Positions 47,433-56,913 of a stretch of DNA of 64,000 bases are shown one piece after another. Location of the stretch: NCBI RefSeq assembly GCF_024679095.1, contig NW_026110519.1, positions 595,770 through 659,769 on the forward strand. Direction: 5' to 3'. A program made the position numbers and the translations under genes. Source of the stretch: Eriocheir sinensis (Eukaryota; Arthropoda; Malacostraca; Decapoda; Varunidae). The number at the start of each line of letters is the position of its first letter. The stretch's first letter is position 1. The notes under the pieces were generated by a model. It did not search any database and was not told where the DNA came from. It saw only the letters and a program-made list of their open reading frames with translations.

Positions 47433-47754
47433 GTCAAACTGGTCTCGGGAATATTAGTAGCGGTCAGAGAGTACTCAGCATGGTTCCGTGCCATCAGTCG
47501 TCGTGTTGTTTTAAATACCACGTAGACAATAGCAGTGACAGAAACTAGTAAACAAAGAACCATGAAGAATGCCGAGAAGAACCTAAGGCTGTCAGCACTT
47601 ATTATATCTTGGCATTCTTCATGATTCTGTGTTTACTAGTTTATGTCACTACTATTGTCTACGTGGTATTTAAAACAACACGACGACTGATGGCACGGAA
47701 CCATGCTGAGTACTCTCTGACTGCTACTAATATTCCCGAGACCAGTGTTGTTTG
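47433..47754. repeat. Foldback inverted repeat, copy B
   Basis: Arms and loop as at 25328-25640, with substitutions in the plus arm (ATGATTCTGTGTTTACTAG against ATGGTTCTTTGTTTACTAG). Confidence 0.85.
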
Positions 47755-47884
47755 AATGTTAGTTTTGAAGCATGGGGAATCTGAAATTGTAACTGCTTGA
47801 AGACAGAGAAAACAATTGTATGTACATTAGTGTGATTTTTTAGTCTGTATATACGTTACATAAATTGTAACTCGGATAGACTAT

Positions 47885-48055
47885 GTAGCATAGGCACGGA
47901 ACCATGCTGAGTACTCTCTGACTGCTACTAATATTCCCGGTGTTGTTTGATTGTTAATTCTGTAGCATGGGTTTAAATGAATCTGTATCTGAAATTGTAA
48001 CTGCTTGAAGACAGAGAAAACAATTGTATGTACATTAGTGTGATTTTTTAGTCTA
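47885..48055. repeat. Extra copy of the membrane-gene 3' flank
   Basis: GCACGGAACCATGCTGAGTA to GGTGTTGTTTGATTG and onward is a second, diverged copy of 47690-47885. It is closer to the 5797-5940 version (CCCGGTGTTG, lacking AGACCA). Absent from copy A. Confidence 0.75.
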
Positions 48056-48199
48056 TATATACGTTACATAAATTGTAACTCGGATAGACTATGTAGCATA
48101 TTGTATGTTAGGAAATAAGACTTTTATATAGAATTTGTATGATATTTTTCAAGCTATGTTTAATAAAATATAGTTGTATTTCCACCTGTTTGGACATCC

Positions 48200-48415
48200 T
48201 TAAATCACGTGTTCTGGGTCACTTGCTTGGTAGACGGTCTGTTCTGTTCCTTCGGCGGTCAGGGTGGTGTTGTCGTCGTACCACAGATGCTTAGCGAAGA
48301 TCCCGATGATGACCATCGCCAGAACGCCACATATTAACATTATAAACATGTTCATCCTCGACTTTCCGTTTTGATTTCCTGTGGTCTCAAAGGGTGAACC
48401 ATGATTTGCAGACAT
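48200..48415 (-). CDS. 71-residue membrane protein, copy B
   Basis: As 25879-26094 with a few changes inside the transmembrane helix region (MNMFIMLICGVLAMVIIGIF). The frame is intact. Confidence 0.55.
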   Translation of the reverse strand: MSANHGSPFETTGNQNGKSRMNMFIMLICGVLAMVIIGIFAKHLWYDDNTTLTAEGTEQTVYQASDPEHVI

Positions 48416-48736
48416 TTTGAATACCCGTCGTCTTCTGATACGGCGGCGACGTTGCGTAATTTCACGCAAGCAGCAAATTCAACCTCCCGGTGCAATACCA
48501 AGATTAAAAGAATTACAGATAACAAAAAAATAATGCTGATTAAAAGAATTGCAGACACGCCAGGATATCTCATCACTAGAGACTTTAAAAATCTGAATGA
48601 TTTTTTGGATCATTTAAAAAATAATACCAGATTCGTTCAGCGTTGTTATTTGCCAAAATGCAATAAATGCACCTCAAAGCTGTCAACTAACAAATTGTCA
48701 TCATTCAGTGCAGTGCAGACATGTACCTTTGGGTAA
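48401..48736 (+). CDS. 111-residue basic protein, copy B
   Basis: As 26080-26415. Differences are P to T, N to D, K to N and I to K, all in the plus frame without a stop. Cys pair RCYLPKCNKC retained. Confidence 0.45.
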   Translation: MICRHFEYPSSSDTAATLRNFTQAANSTSRCNTKIKRITDNKKIMLIKRIADTPGYLITRDFKNLNDFLDHLKNNTRFVQRCYLPKCNKCTSKLSTNKLSSFSAVQTCTFG

Positions 48737-48945
48737 ATGCAGCATTCACAGAGACTGAGTGTATAGTCTTCAGAATCCATCTATCGCTGACGCAAAGTCT
48801 CACATTAGCAACATTTGGTCCAAGTGAACCGTTCAAAGAGACAGAGTTAACTTACACACACGGAATCCGTCTACCGCGGACACAAAGTATCGCATTCACA
48901 CAACTAACAACATCTGCAATGCATCTGCAGCATTCACAGAGTTTG
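48737..48945. repeat. hr family A variant, single unit
   Basis: One copy of the 190 bp block that is doubled at 26435-26815. Confidence 0.85.
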
Positions 48946-49284
48946 ATGTGTTGACAAGTGCACGACAGTGTGGCTGCCTTTGATGAACCCCCGGTTAGCT
49001 GCGATTATCTTTCTGTTTTTGTCATACAGGTATTTTATTTTCGCCATTTCCTCTTGAGATTTTTCGCTCGACATCCATCGCTTGTACAAATCGTTGACTT
49101 CCTTTAACAGCATTATTTCTTTGGTGTTGTAACCGTTGAGATAAGTTATACGATCTCTCGATCCCAAGTCGACGTCTTTCATGATTTGGAAATAATCTAT
49201 GTCGGTTACTATCTTTCGTGGGTTGTAAGGCACGTACAGCGTCTGTCCACTGGTGAATCTGGCACCGGGTAGAGGATCGGGCAT
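48934..49284 (-). CDS. ~116-residue protein, copy B
   Basis: As 26801-27151 with one substitution (LKEVND against LQEVND). Frame intact. Confidence 0.55.
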   Translation of the reverse strand: MPDPLPGARFTSGQTLYVPYNPRKIVTDIDYFQIMKDVDLGSRDRITYLNGYNTKEIMLLKEVNDLYKRWMSSEKSQEEMAKIKYLYDKNRKIIAANRGFIKGSHTVVHLSTHQTL

Positions 49285-49877
49285 TTCGCGGGTAATGTTG
49301 ACGAACCCGTCGCCGATCAATTATTGAATCTGCAAGTAGTCGCGTCCGATTTAGAATCTGTCGTTACAGCGTTTGAATTGAATGCCGATGCTGAGTCGTT
49401 GATGTCTAAAAAAATGTTAAGTCATTCTCTGTATCGAATTCGTTATTACGTTGTTGGAGTTGTTCGTATTCATTTTGCATAAGATCGATCTTGTTTTTAT
49501 TTTCAGATAATTCTGCGTTCAGTCGGTCTTTCTCTTGGATTATCTTTCGTATATTTGCATTAACTTCTAAGAATTTCTTAGACGCGAAATCACGGACCCC
49601 AATCGTGCAGGTCAAAGATTGGTGTTTTAGGTGCTACCTGTAATGTGATTAATAAATCTATAGTGTTATATTTTTATTTTTTTTGGAGTGTGAATAAAAG
49701 GTTCGTAATAAACATGTGGATGATGTTGAGCACTTACCGTGGCGGCGTTGCGTTGTATACGATGTCGGTATCCTTTCCATGGTTGTATAACGACAACACA
49801 GTAATAGCACTTCACTGTCACCAACAAAAAAATACACTCATCATCTCTCGTGATTTTTAACGCGAATTAATAGGTAC
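49285..49877. other. Copy B of the mixed fragment region
   Basis: Gene P/Q fragment (49304-49410), CC1 piece (minus, 49415-49583), then the GACGCGAAATCACGG word and the possible minus exon with a GTAAGT donor. Confidence 0.6.
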
Positions 49878-50379
49878 CCAGAACACGTGATTTAAGGATG
49901 TCCAAACAGGTGGAAATACAACTATATTTTATTAAACATAGCTTGAAAAATATCATACAAATTCTATATAAAAGTCTTATTTCCTAACCTACAATATGCT
50001 ACATAGTCTATCCGAGTTACAATTTATGTAACGTAAATACAGACTAAAAAATCACACTTAGACAATCAAATGACAGACATCAGTGGAACAAGGTCTCAGA
50101 CTCTGTAGAACAAATCTCATGACGGAATCTGTCGACGTGTAGAACAAAGTCTCCGATTCACTCCGTTGTACAAAGTCAGACGTTCGCCACCAGCCGAAGA
50201 CCTAAGATGCCACCATGACACGACATGATGTGAGTAAACTAAAACATTCTGTAAAATCTTATTTTTATTTATTACACATAATCATTGCAATGCTTCTTCT
50301 TCTTCTTACAAAATCAATCTTGTCAGGAGAGTCCATCCAATGTTTACTTGTTCATGACGGACGGTTTAGGAATCTGCCT
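49878..50379. repeat. Inverted-repeat arm, hr family D and gene W end, copy B
   Basis: 49878-50062 is the second arm of the inverted repeat. 50120-50215 is hr family D. 50235-50360 is the W tail on the minus strand. Confidence 0.8.
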
Positions 50380-50909
50380 CAATTTGTTTGTTCAACCGTA
50401 TAATTTCGTCTTCTTGTTTTTTCAGTAATATCGATAAGTCATTACTCTTTTCACTCAGTTGGGTTTCGAGAGCAGTTTTCTCTTGCTGGAGGCGAGTGAC
50501 ATCTTGCTGGAGTCCATATCTCGTTTGTGTCTCTTGTAGAAGTAGAGTTTTATTTTGAGTCAACTCTTGTTTGAATTGATCATTCTCTGTATCTAAATCG
50601 TTATTACGTTGTTAAAGTTGTTCGTATTCATTTTGCATAAGATCAATCTTGTTTTTATTTTCAGATAATTCTGCGTTCAGTCGGTCTTTCTCTTAGATTA
50701 TCTTTCGTATATTTGCATTAACTTCTAAGAATTTCTTATCTACATCTTTGTATATCGTCATTATTTGTTGTACTTTGGCAGATGACTTTTCAATTTCTTT
50801 CCTTAATTCAGATTTTTCTTCTTCGTGTTTAGTTTGTTGATTTTGTAATTCATCCATGTGCTTCTTTGTAGAATCGGCTAACTCTTGGCTAAATAAACTT
50901 ATTTCCTAC
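50380..50909 (-). pseudogene. CC1 fragment with several breaks
   Basis: Spans the N-terminal two thirds of CC1, but has an early stop (TTGTTAAAGTTG near 50612 and TCTTAGATTATC near 50692) and other changes, so it is more decayed than its counterpart at 28241-28797. Confidence 0.8.
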
Positions 50910-51143
50910 ACCGTGTCAGAGTATAACAAGAATTCTGTTCACTCTAGTAATAGTATTCCCTGAAATGTTATCGAGTTCTTTGACAGCTCAGAATTGGTAG
51001 CGTTATTCGACAAAGTCTCACATGTAACGGTCCATAATCGGTTGATGTCTTTGACAATTTGACAGTTCAGAATTGGTAGCGTTATTCGACAAAGTCTCAC
51101 ATGTAACGGGTAAAGTCCATAATCGGTTGATGTCTTTGACAAA
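50910..51143. repeat. hr family H, two direct units
   Basis: CAGAATTGGTAGCGTTATTC + GACAAAGTCTCACATGTAACG + CATAATCGGTTGATGTCTTTG occurs at about 50990-51055 and 51068-51138, with only a few inserted bases different. It ends directly at the ATG of the next gene. Confidence 0.85.
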
Positions 51144-51545
51144 ATGAAAACAGCACTGAAGATCCAATGGCAGAAATGCAAGTCCGCGACTGTCAACCGC
51201 GGTGACGACATCCTGAACTTCTGTCAGAACGTGAATAACTTCCTTAAAAGCTTCGATTTGACAAATTATGATTTTCGAGGTCTGATTCTCGACGCGTTGA
51301 TACGCGAAGATTTCATTCCAGTCCACCGATTCACAGAGACGATTTTTGAGACGACTTTTGAAACTCTAAAGTCCATTAAAATAGATTTTAGTTTTTGTCA
51401 ACTGCACGACATCCCAGACAACGTGAAAAACAAACGTCAAATGGCAGATATCGAAAGATCGAACTCCTGCATCAAATGCGACATGTCGTTGAACGAAATC
51501 CACGCCAAGGATTGGCTGACCCGAAACCTGAACGCCGACTATTAA
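51144..51545 (+). CDS. Unrecognised 133-residue protein, C-terminus cut
   Basis: The ATG at 51144 gives MKTALKIQWQKCKSATVNRG, helical NFCQNVNNFLKSFDLTNYDF and IREDFIPVHRFTETIFETTF. It ends with a Cys pair (SCIKCDMSLNEIHAKDWLTR) and stops at 51545 where an inverted BIR piece is joined. The stop codon itself lies at the joint (ACTATTAAGGGATCG), so the natural C-terminus may be missing. The Cys pair so close to the cut hints at a lost zinc-binding part. Function unknown. Confidence 0.5.
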   Translation: MKTALKIQWQKCKSATVNRGDDILNFCQNVNNFLKSFDLTNYDFRGLILDALIREDFIPVHRFTETIFETTFETLKSIKIDFSFCQLHDIPDNVKNKRQMADIERSNSCIKCDMSLNEIHAKDWLTRNLNADY

Positions 51546-51612
51546 GGGATCGCCTTTACGCCAGTTTCTCAGCGAAAGACCACAATGATAGCACCTCACG
51601 TTGTCACTATAT
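51538..51612 (-). pseudogene. BIR exon piece
   Basis: The reverse complement encodes the Cys-x2-Cys and Trp part of the BIR at 4983-5125 (VRCYHCGLSLRNW), cut before the His and last Cys. Confidence 0.75.
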
Positions 51613-51613
51613 C

Positions 51614-51705
51614 GTCAGACCGTTATTTCTCAAGCGTTGAATTATGTTTCCCATCTCGACAACGATGAAAAAGATTCGGTTGTTTAGTTTGATCTGGTCT
51701 GGAAT
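51614..51705 (-). pseudogene. Gene P piece
   Basis: The reverse complement encodes DQIKLNNRIFFIVVEMGNII and QRLRNNGLTI, as at 14312-14405. It sits between two BIR pieces. Confidence 0.8.
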
Positions 51706-51787
51706 TAACAAATTAAAATAAATAATGAGCGCGTGTAACATATGTTGTTTGACACGCGTGTATTGAACGAAATTGTTCAATACCAAC

Positions 51788-51930
51788 CTGTTCGATGAAG
51801 AGAGGATCATTGGTGAACTGCATGAAGTAACAATCTGGATTGTGGTATATGTGTTCTATTAAGGGATCGCCTTTACGCCAGTTTCTCAGCGAAAGACCAC
51901 AATGATAGCACCTCACGTTGTCATCCACAC
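51788..51930 (-). pseudogene. BIR exon, second copy
   Basis: A 143 bp exon-like block with the same acceptor (CTTACAG) and donor (CAG/GTTGGT, changed from GTTAGT) as 4983-5125. Cys-x2-Cys, Trp, His and Cys zinc-site residues are all retained, with a few substitutions nearby. The upstream exon is absent here. The next sequence (51931-51967) is short and then CC1 begins. Confidence 0.75.
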
Positions 51931-51967
51931 CTGTAAGAGTAATAATAGACTTAACTTAACTTAACGT

Positions 51968-52262
51968 AATACGGTCAACTCTTGTTTGAATTGATCATTC
52001 TCTGTATCTAATTCGTTATTACGTTGTTGGAGTTGTTCGTATTCATTTTGCATAAGATCGATCTTGTTTTTATTTTCAGATAATTCTGCGTTCAGTCGGT
52101 CTTTCTCTTGGATTATCTTTCGTATATTTGCATTAACTTCTAAGAATTTCTTATCTACATCTTTGTATATCGTCATTATTTGTTGTACTTTGGCAGATGA
52201 CTTTTCAATTTCTTTCCTTAATTCAGATTTTTCTTCTTCGTGTTTAGTTTGTTGATTTTGTG
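51968..52262 (-). pseudogene. CC1 fragment
   Basis: Encodes QNQQTKHEEEKSELRKEIEK through DTENDQFKQELT with no breaks, flanked by CTTAACTTAACTTAACG on one side and an unrelated join on the other. Confidence 0.85.
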
Positions 52263-52974
52263 TAAAACTTAACGACAATGACTTATTTTATTTCAGCTTA
52301 ACAAAAGATAAATTGACAGTATTGACACTCGCCTAAATTAACATACAATAATAAGGTACACGAACACACTGTTAAATGAAATTATCTTCAAGAATGTAGA
52401 TAAAGTCGTATTACGACAAACCGCCAAAGACTTTTAGCCGTCTTCAATACTCAATAGGATAAGATTTGTAGTTTAGCGATCTGCAAAGATCTTAATATTT
52501 GTCTTCTATGAGGACGTATATTTATGTAATATTTACATTAAAAAAACAAAACAAAAATTACATTGTTTTATTTTTAACAAACGTACATTACATTACTTAA
52601 CAAATGTACATTACATAGTGTGGAGGAAGAAAGGATGTGACTCACGTGATAAAATAAAATGTCAAGTGTTTATTCTACATGTGTGTGAATGTGTTTATTC
52701 TACATGTGTGTGAATGCTGAGATGTGTACTAATTTTTAAGATGTAGTTTTTAAGATGTTGAAAGTGTACTAAATTTTAAACTTACAGTTGTAAACGAACT
52801 CTTCCTGTTGAACCTCTTCCTGTTGTATGTAACTTGTGTGTGTGTATTAAAATCAATAAGAGTACAACTCTTATGTGGTAGCGGACAAAAGTTCTGTTGA
52901 GAATTGAGACAAAATCGCACATTCACTTGCAGCAGTCAAGTATATGCGATTCGTCTTGTTAAACCTCACAGACA
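52263..52974. other. Non-coding mosaic with a short gene tail
   Basis: About 52348-52437 could be a C-terminal tail on the plus strand (NEIIFKNVDKVVLRQTAKDF stop). 52432-52622 is the inverted copy of 9285-9450. 52624-52860 copies the TG-rich region at 19240. 52880-52960 is hr family E (AAAATCGCACATTCACTTGC). Confidence 0.55.
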
Positions 52975-53246
52975 CAGTCTTCAGCTGCACGGCAGCAGTG
53001 TTCATCATCCGAAGGTCTCGGAACACAAATCGAATCGTTAATGGTCAAACTAAACGGACATTCGACTGCGATTAATCAAGTTAAAGAGTTTTACGAAGCC
53101 GAATTCAATAATCAACAACTGGAATTTTTTTTTAAAATGCAAGAATTCAATGATTTGGTCAACCGAATATTAACAGAGAAAAATAACGAGACATTCATGA
53201 TTTTCAACGAAGCGGTAGAAAAACTAAATGAAATAAAAAAGAGAGT
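52975..53246 (+). pseudogene. Gene Z fragment, 5' part present
   Basis: Frame open from about 52975 (SSEGLGTQIESL), ATG at 53041, then VKLNGHSTAINQVKEFYEAE and FNDLVNRILTEKNNETFMIF to KLNEIKK, where it fuses to an inverted serine-rich gene piece at 53247. Helical protein. The best C-terminus is at 55531-55728. Function unknown. Confidence 0.55.
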
Positions 53247-53464
53247 TAATCTTCTTCGGTCCGACGAGTCAATATTCAATTGGCGTTGAGTTAATCTTCT
53301 TCGGTCCGGCGAGTCAATATTCTTCGAATGTTTTTTTAGTGTAGTTGATTCTTCTACGTTTTGCTTTGTTGTTGCTACTAGTACTACTGATAATAACGCT
53401 GCCGCTGCTAGTGGTGCCACCATCATTAAAACTGTCGGTGTCACTGCTGGTGCTACTACTACTG
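53247..53464 (-). pseudogene. Inverted piece of the serine-rich gene
   Basis: The reverse complement matches 7690-7870, covering the end of the Ser tract, the basic patch and two of the 45 bp repeat units. Small deletions and base changes break the frame (e.g. GTAGAAGAATCAACTAC, with an altered lysine codon). Confidence 0.8.
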
Positions 53465-53466
53465 CA

Positions 53467-53562
53467 CATCTGGATGACGGACACGAACACAACGAAAATT
53501 TCGTAACAGGTTCCCTACAGGCCATACAGCTCAACGATAACGGAAAGACGAAACATGTTTGA
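53467..53562 (+). pseudogene. C-terminal fragment of an unrecognised protein
   Basis: The plus frame reads HLDDGHEHNENFVTGSLQAI and QLNDNGKTKHV, then TGA at 53560-53562. It begins at the serine-rich piece junction and has no start. Confidence 0.4.
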
Positions 53563-54109
53563 CTCTTCGCTCTTAACATTGCTCTACAAATTCGAAGAGT
53601 CTATTCAACAATGCAACTCTCTTGGACGTGTGAAAACAGATTCTGATTAGGAGATGTAGTTGAATAGAAAGTTGAGATTCTGAATAGAGAGTACATCACG
53701 CTAGACTTTGTTATACTAGACTTTGTCATCTGCGTGCGCAAGAGTTCACAATCCGTCTAACACCGACGCAAAGTCACACATTAACACAACTATAACATAT
53801 GTAATGCTTGAGTCCAACAAAGCAACTCTCTATTGCATTGCTGAAGTCTAGCGTGATGTAATCTCTATTCAGAATCTGTTGGTGTGTCACCTCAGAGCAG
53901 GTTGCACGTTGGACGGTGCGTCTAGACCAACAATGCAACTCTCTAGTTGCTCTTAATGCTTGTAAGATTTTGTACATTCCGTAGGCAAGAGTTCACAATC
54001 CGTCTAAATACAACTGTAACATCTGCTTTGTCATGTGAGTCGACTTTCCAATCTAGACCAACAATACAATTCTCTAGTTCTTAATGCTTGAGTCCAACAA
54101 TGCAACAAA
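53563..54109. repeat. hr family C cluster
   Basis: GCAAGAGTTCACAATCCGTC/ACGCAAAGTCACACATTAAC and GACAAAG/AGTC variants. 53976-54105 matches 6596-6728. Confidence 0.8.
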
Positions 54110-54302
54110 ATGCCCGATCCTCTACCCGGTGCCAGATTCACCAGTGGACAGACGCTGTACGTGCCTTACAACCCACAAAAGATAGTAACCGACATAGATT
54201 ATTTCCAAATCATGAAAGACGTCGACTTGGGATCGAGAGATCGTATAACTTATCTCAACGGTTACAACACCAAAGAAATAATGCTGTTAAAGGAAGTCAA
54301 CG
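54110..54302 (+). pseudogene. Fragment of the 26801 gene
   Basis: Same start codon as 27151 (MPDPLPGARFTSGQTLYVPY) after different upstream sequence, running to LLKEVND, where it changes to hr family C (KDEKVSHSLGN). Confidence 0.75.
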
Positions 54303-54689
54303 ATAAGGACGAGAAGGTCTCACATTCACTGGGCAACTTACTCTTCAAACAGATTCTGCTAGAACAGATTCTGAATAGAGTTGTCATCGTCACGTTAGAC
54401 TTTGTCATGTGAGTCTGTACACTCCGATGTTAGGTAGGCAAGAGTTCTTCAACAAAGAAGAAGTCATAACTTACATTTGCATGCGCGAAGAGAGACCCAT
54501 GCAAATGTCACACACAACTAGAGAGTTGCTGCGAACAGATTCAGATAGAATAAAGTTAAGATACGATTCTGAACTCTGTAGTGTGTGACACATTCAAGAG
54601 GTATAATATTGGTGCAGGTCATCTCGACTTATGCAAAACATGTAGAGATACATTGGACGGGCATGTAGCAATTACTACATCTTAACTCG
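54303..54689. repeat. hr families C and I
   Basis: GAGAAGGTCTCACATTCACTG, GTTAGGTAGGCAAGAGTTC, CATGCAAATGTCACACACAAC, and GGTCATCTCGACTTATGC, the inverse of the target into which the 33041 LINE inserted. Confidence 0.8.
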
Positions 54690-55154
54690 AGTGAATGTGA
54701 GTTTGTTTGTCTTGTGTAGAGCTGCATTGCATTGTTGGGAGTTGCATTGTTGCGAGCTACTATGCTTACATGCACTAACAAACCACGAAGCAGCACACAT
54801 GCAGCAGCAGCAGCGAGCTACTAAAGCTACGAAGCAGCACACATGCAGCAGCAGCTATGCTTACATTCACTAACAAGCTACGAAGCAGCACACATGCAGT
54901 AGCAGCAGCGAGCTACTATGCTTACATGCACTAACAAGCTACGAAGCAGCACACATGCAGCAGCAGCAAGCCATCTTACATGCAGCAGCAGCAGCAGCAG
55001 CAAGCTAAACGCACTAACAAGCTACAAAGCACATGCTTACATGCAGCAGCAAGCTACGAAGTTGCTGAATATGCAAGTTGTGTACTCACCGCGAACGTCT
55101 GCACACATGCAGCAGCAGCAGCAAGCCAACTTACATGCAGCAGCAGAATATGAG
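54690..55154. repeat. CAG-rich minisatellite
   Basis: Irregular units of about 60-70 bp: ATGCTTACATGCACTAACAA + GCTACGAAGCAGCACACATG + (CAG)n with n of 3 to 6. At least four clear units lie between 54769 and 55030. The unit resembles the TACATGCAG words found in no other part of the window. No gene. Confidence 0.85.
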
Positions 55155-55530
55155 ACTATGTGTCAGTGGTAAACGTATTCTGAATACTATACGTGTTGTT
55201 GCATGACTTAAACCCTCAAGAGTTGCAGATGGTGGTAAATGCGAGACTTTGTGTCAGCTGTAGACGGATTCTGAATACTATTGTGTGACCTGCGTGATTC
55301 TGAATACAAATCTTACTTTGTCTCAGAGTTGGATCAAATGCGTTGCGGATGTTGCTAGTTGTGTGAATGCGAGACTTTATGTCAGCAGTAGACTGATTCT
55401 GAATACTATACGAGTGTTGCATGCTTATTCCCTCAGACTTTTCCGACTTGTCACTTTGTCTCAGAGAATGCTGCAAATGTTGTGTGAATATGAGACTTTG
55501 TGTCAGTGGTAAACGTATTCTGAATACTAT
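55155..55530. repeat. hr family A array, inverted
   Basis: Reverse-oriented family A units (GTGAATGCGAGACTTTATGTC + AGTAGACTGATTCTGAATAC etc.) with the same order as at 29950-30480 but read from the other strand. The last unit ends exactly where gene Z begins (CTGAATACTATAAAG). Confidence 0.88.
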
Positions 55531-55728
55531 AAAGTTAAAGAGTTTTACGAAGCCGAATTCAATAATCAACAACTGGAATTTTTTTTAAAAATGCAAGAAT
55601 TCAATGATTTGGTCAACCGAATATTAACAGAGAAAAATAACGAGACATCCATGATTTTCAACGAAGCGGTAGAAAAACTAAATGAAATAAAAAAGAATGC
55701 GGATGGACCGTATTTTTATCAACTGTAA
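55531..55728 (+). pseudogene. Gene Z fragment with natural C-terminus
   Basis: Frame KVKEFYEAEFNNQQLEFFLK, then FNDLVNRILTEKNNETSMIF, KLNEIKKNADGPYFYQL and TAA at 55726-55728. The same stop context at 39510 indicates that it is the true end. No start; it joins the hr on the left. Confidence 0.6.
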
Positions 55729-55944
55729 TTTAGCTTAAAAAGGGGTCTAACTTAGATCGATCCGAATTTATTTTGGATAGAATTTGAGGTGACTCGATAG
55801 ATACGCCTTGTACGGATCTACAGAAGAATAAACTAAAACAATCTGTAAATTCTTATTTTTATTTATTACACATAATCATTGCAGTGCTTCTTCTTATCTT
55901 GTCAGGAGTCCATCCAACGGCTCTGTTTACTTGTGCATCAATTC
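55729..55944. other. Gene Y tail and gene W tail fragments
   Basis: 55737-55817 (minus) matches the C-terminal part of gene Y at 39534. 55840-55950 (minus) holds gene W's end (VGWTPDKIRRSTAMIMCNK stop). Confidence 0.65.
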
Positions 55945-56452
55945 GAGTATATTCTGAGACGTTGGTGAATGCGTGACTTCGTCTGTAATGTGAATGCGTG
56001 ACTTCGTCTGTAATGTAAACCAATTCTGAGACGTTGGTGAATGCGTGACTTCGTCTGTAATGTAGACCAATTTTGAGACGTTGGTGAATGCGTGACTCCG
56101 TCTGTAATGTGAATGCGTGACTTCGTCTGTAATGTAAACCAATTCTGAGACGTTGGTGAATGCGTGACTTCGTCTGTAATGTAGACCAATTCTGAGACGT
56201 TGGTGAATGCGTGACTTCGTCTGTAATGTAAACCAATTCTGAGACGTTGGGGAATGCGTGACTTCGTCTGTAATGTAGACCAATTCTGACGTTGGTGAAT
56301 GCGTGACTTCGTTAATGTGTGACTTTGTCTGCAATATAGACCAATTCGGAGACGTTGGTGAATTCAATTCTGAGACGTTGGTGAATGCGTGACTTTGTCT
56401 GCAATCTAGACCAATTCTGAGACGTTGGTGAATGCGTGACTTTGTCTGCAAC
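55945..56452. repeat. hr family B array, inverted, ~12 units
   Basis: Tandem GAGACGTTGGTGAATGCGTG + ACTTCGTCTGTAATGTAGACC (variants ACTTTGTCTGCAATCTAGACC) with unit lengths of about 45 bp and shorter half-units. These encode the ELVYIADKVT / ELVYITDEVT words on the minus strand. Adjacent genes: W tail on the left, gene Q on the right. Confidence 0.9.
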
Positions 56453-56807
56453 GTTGTTTTGGTCGTTGTCAGTGGGCTCGTCTAGCTCTCTCTTTTGGTC
56501 GTCGTCGTTCGTGTTGAAGGTGGAGTCTACTGTGTCAACGGACGTCAATAGAACGCTGCAAGATTTGACAAATGCTGTCAGGACAATTATTAATATCGTG
56601 TACGACAGTATTAATGTTGAAGTATTACTGTCCGACTTACTAAAGTACAATCCCGATCAGGATACAATGATCTTGATAGAGCAGTTGCGTACACAGCTGC
56701 GATCTGCATTCGATTCAGATGAAACCAAAATTAACATTATAAGATCATACAACGTGCTGAAGCAAATATACGATTCTTTGGTAGAAAAAGCAATCGCCTG
56801 CGCTTGA
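56453..56807 (+). pseudogene. Gene Q, alternative N-part, with fused tail
   Basis: The plus frame from about 56524 (ESTVSTDVNRTLQDLTNAVR, IINIVYDSINVEVLLSDLLK, YNPDQDTMILIEQLRTQL) runs into the SAFDSDETKINIIRSYNVLK segment shared with 14755-14842. It then leaves it after SLVEK for AIACA and stops. 56453-56523 may be coding on the minus strand (FNTNDDDQKRELDEPTDND). This is probably the more natural context for the gene Q segment. Function unknown. Confidence 0.55.
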
Positions 56808-56913
56808 AGTAGGTTATCAACTCAACTTTTATCTTTCTCTTTCTACTGCTGTCTGTGATGAGTTCTTCGAATTTCTTCATGAGTGCCAAGCACCTACAAG
56901 AAGTTAGTGACAT
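56808..56913. other. Short intergenic stretch
   Basis: No supported gene. A plus ORF from 56855 is antisense to the end of the next gene. Confidence 0.5.

Larger units (their letters stand above)
40800..50905 (+). repeat. Segmental duplication, copy B (~10.1 kb)
   Basis: Direct-orientation partner of 19224-28773. Extra hr units lie at 44270-45240, and an extra ~160 bp block at 47890-48050 (a second copy of the membrane-gene 3' flank). The second 190 bp unit at 26625 of copy A is missing. Substitutions are scattered, and several genes differ in integrity from copy A. Confidence 0.92.
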
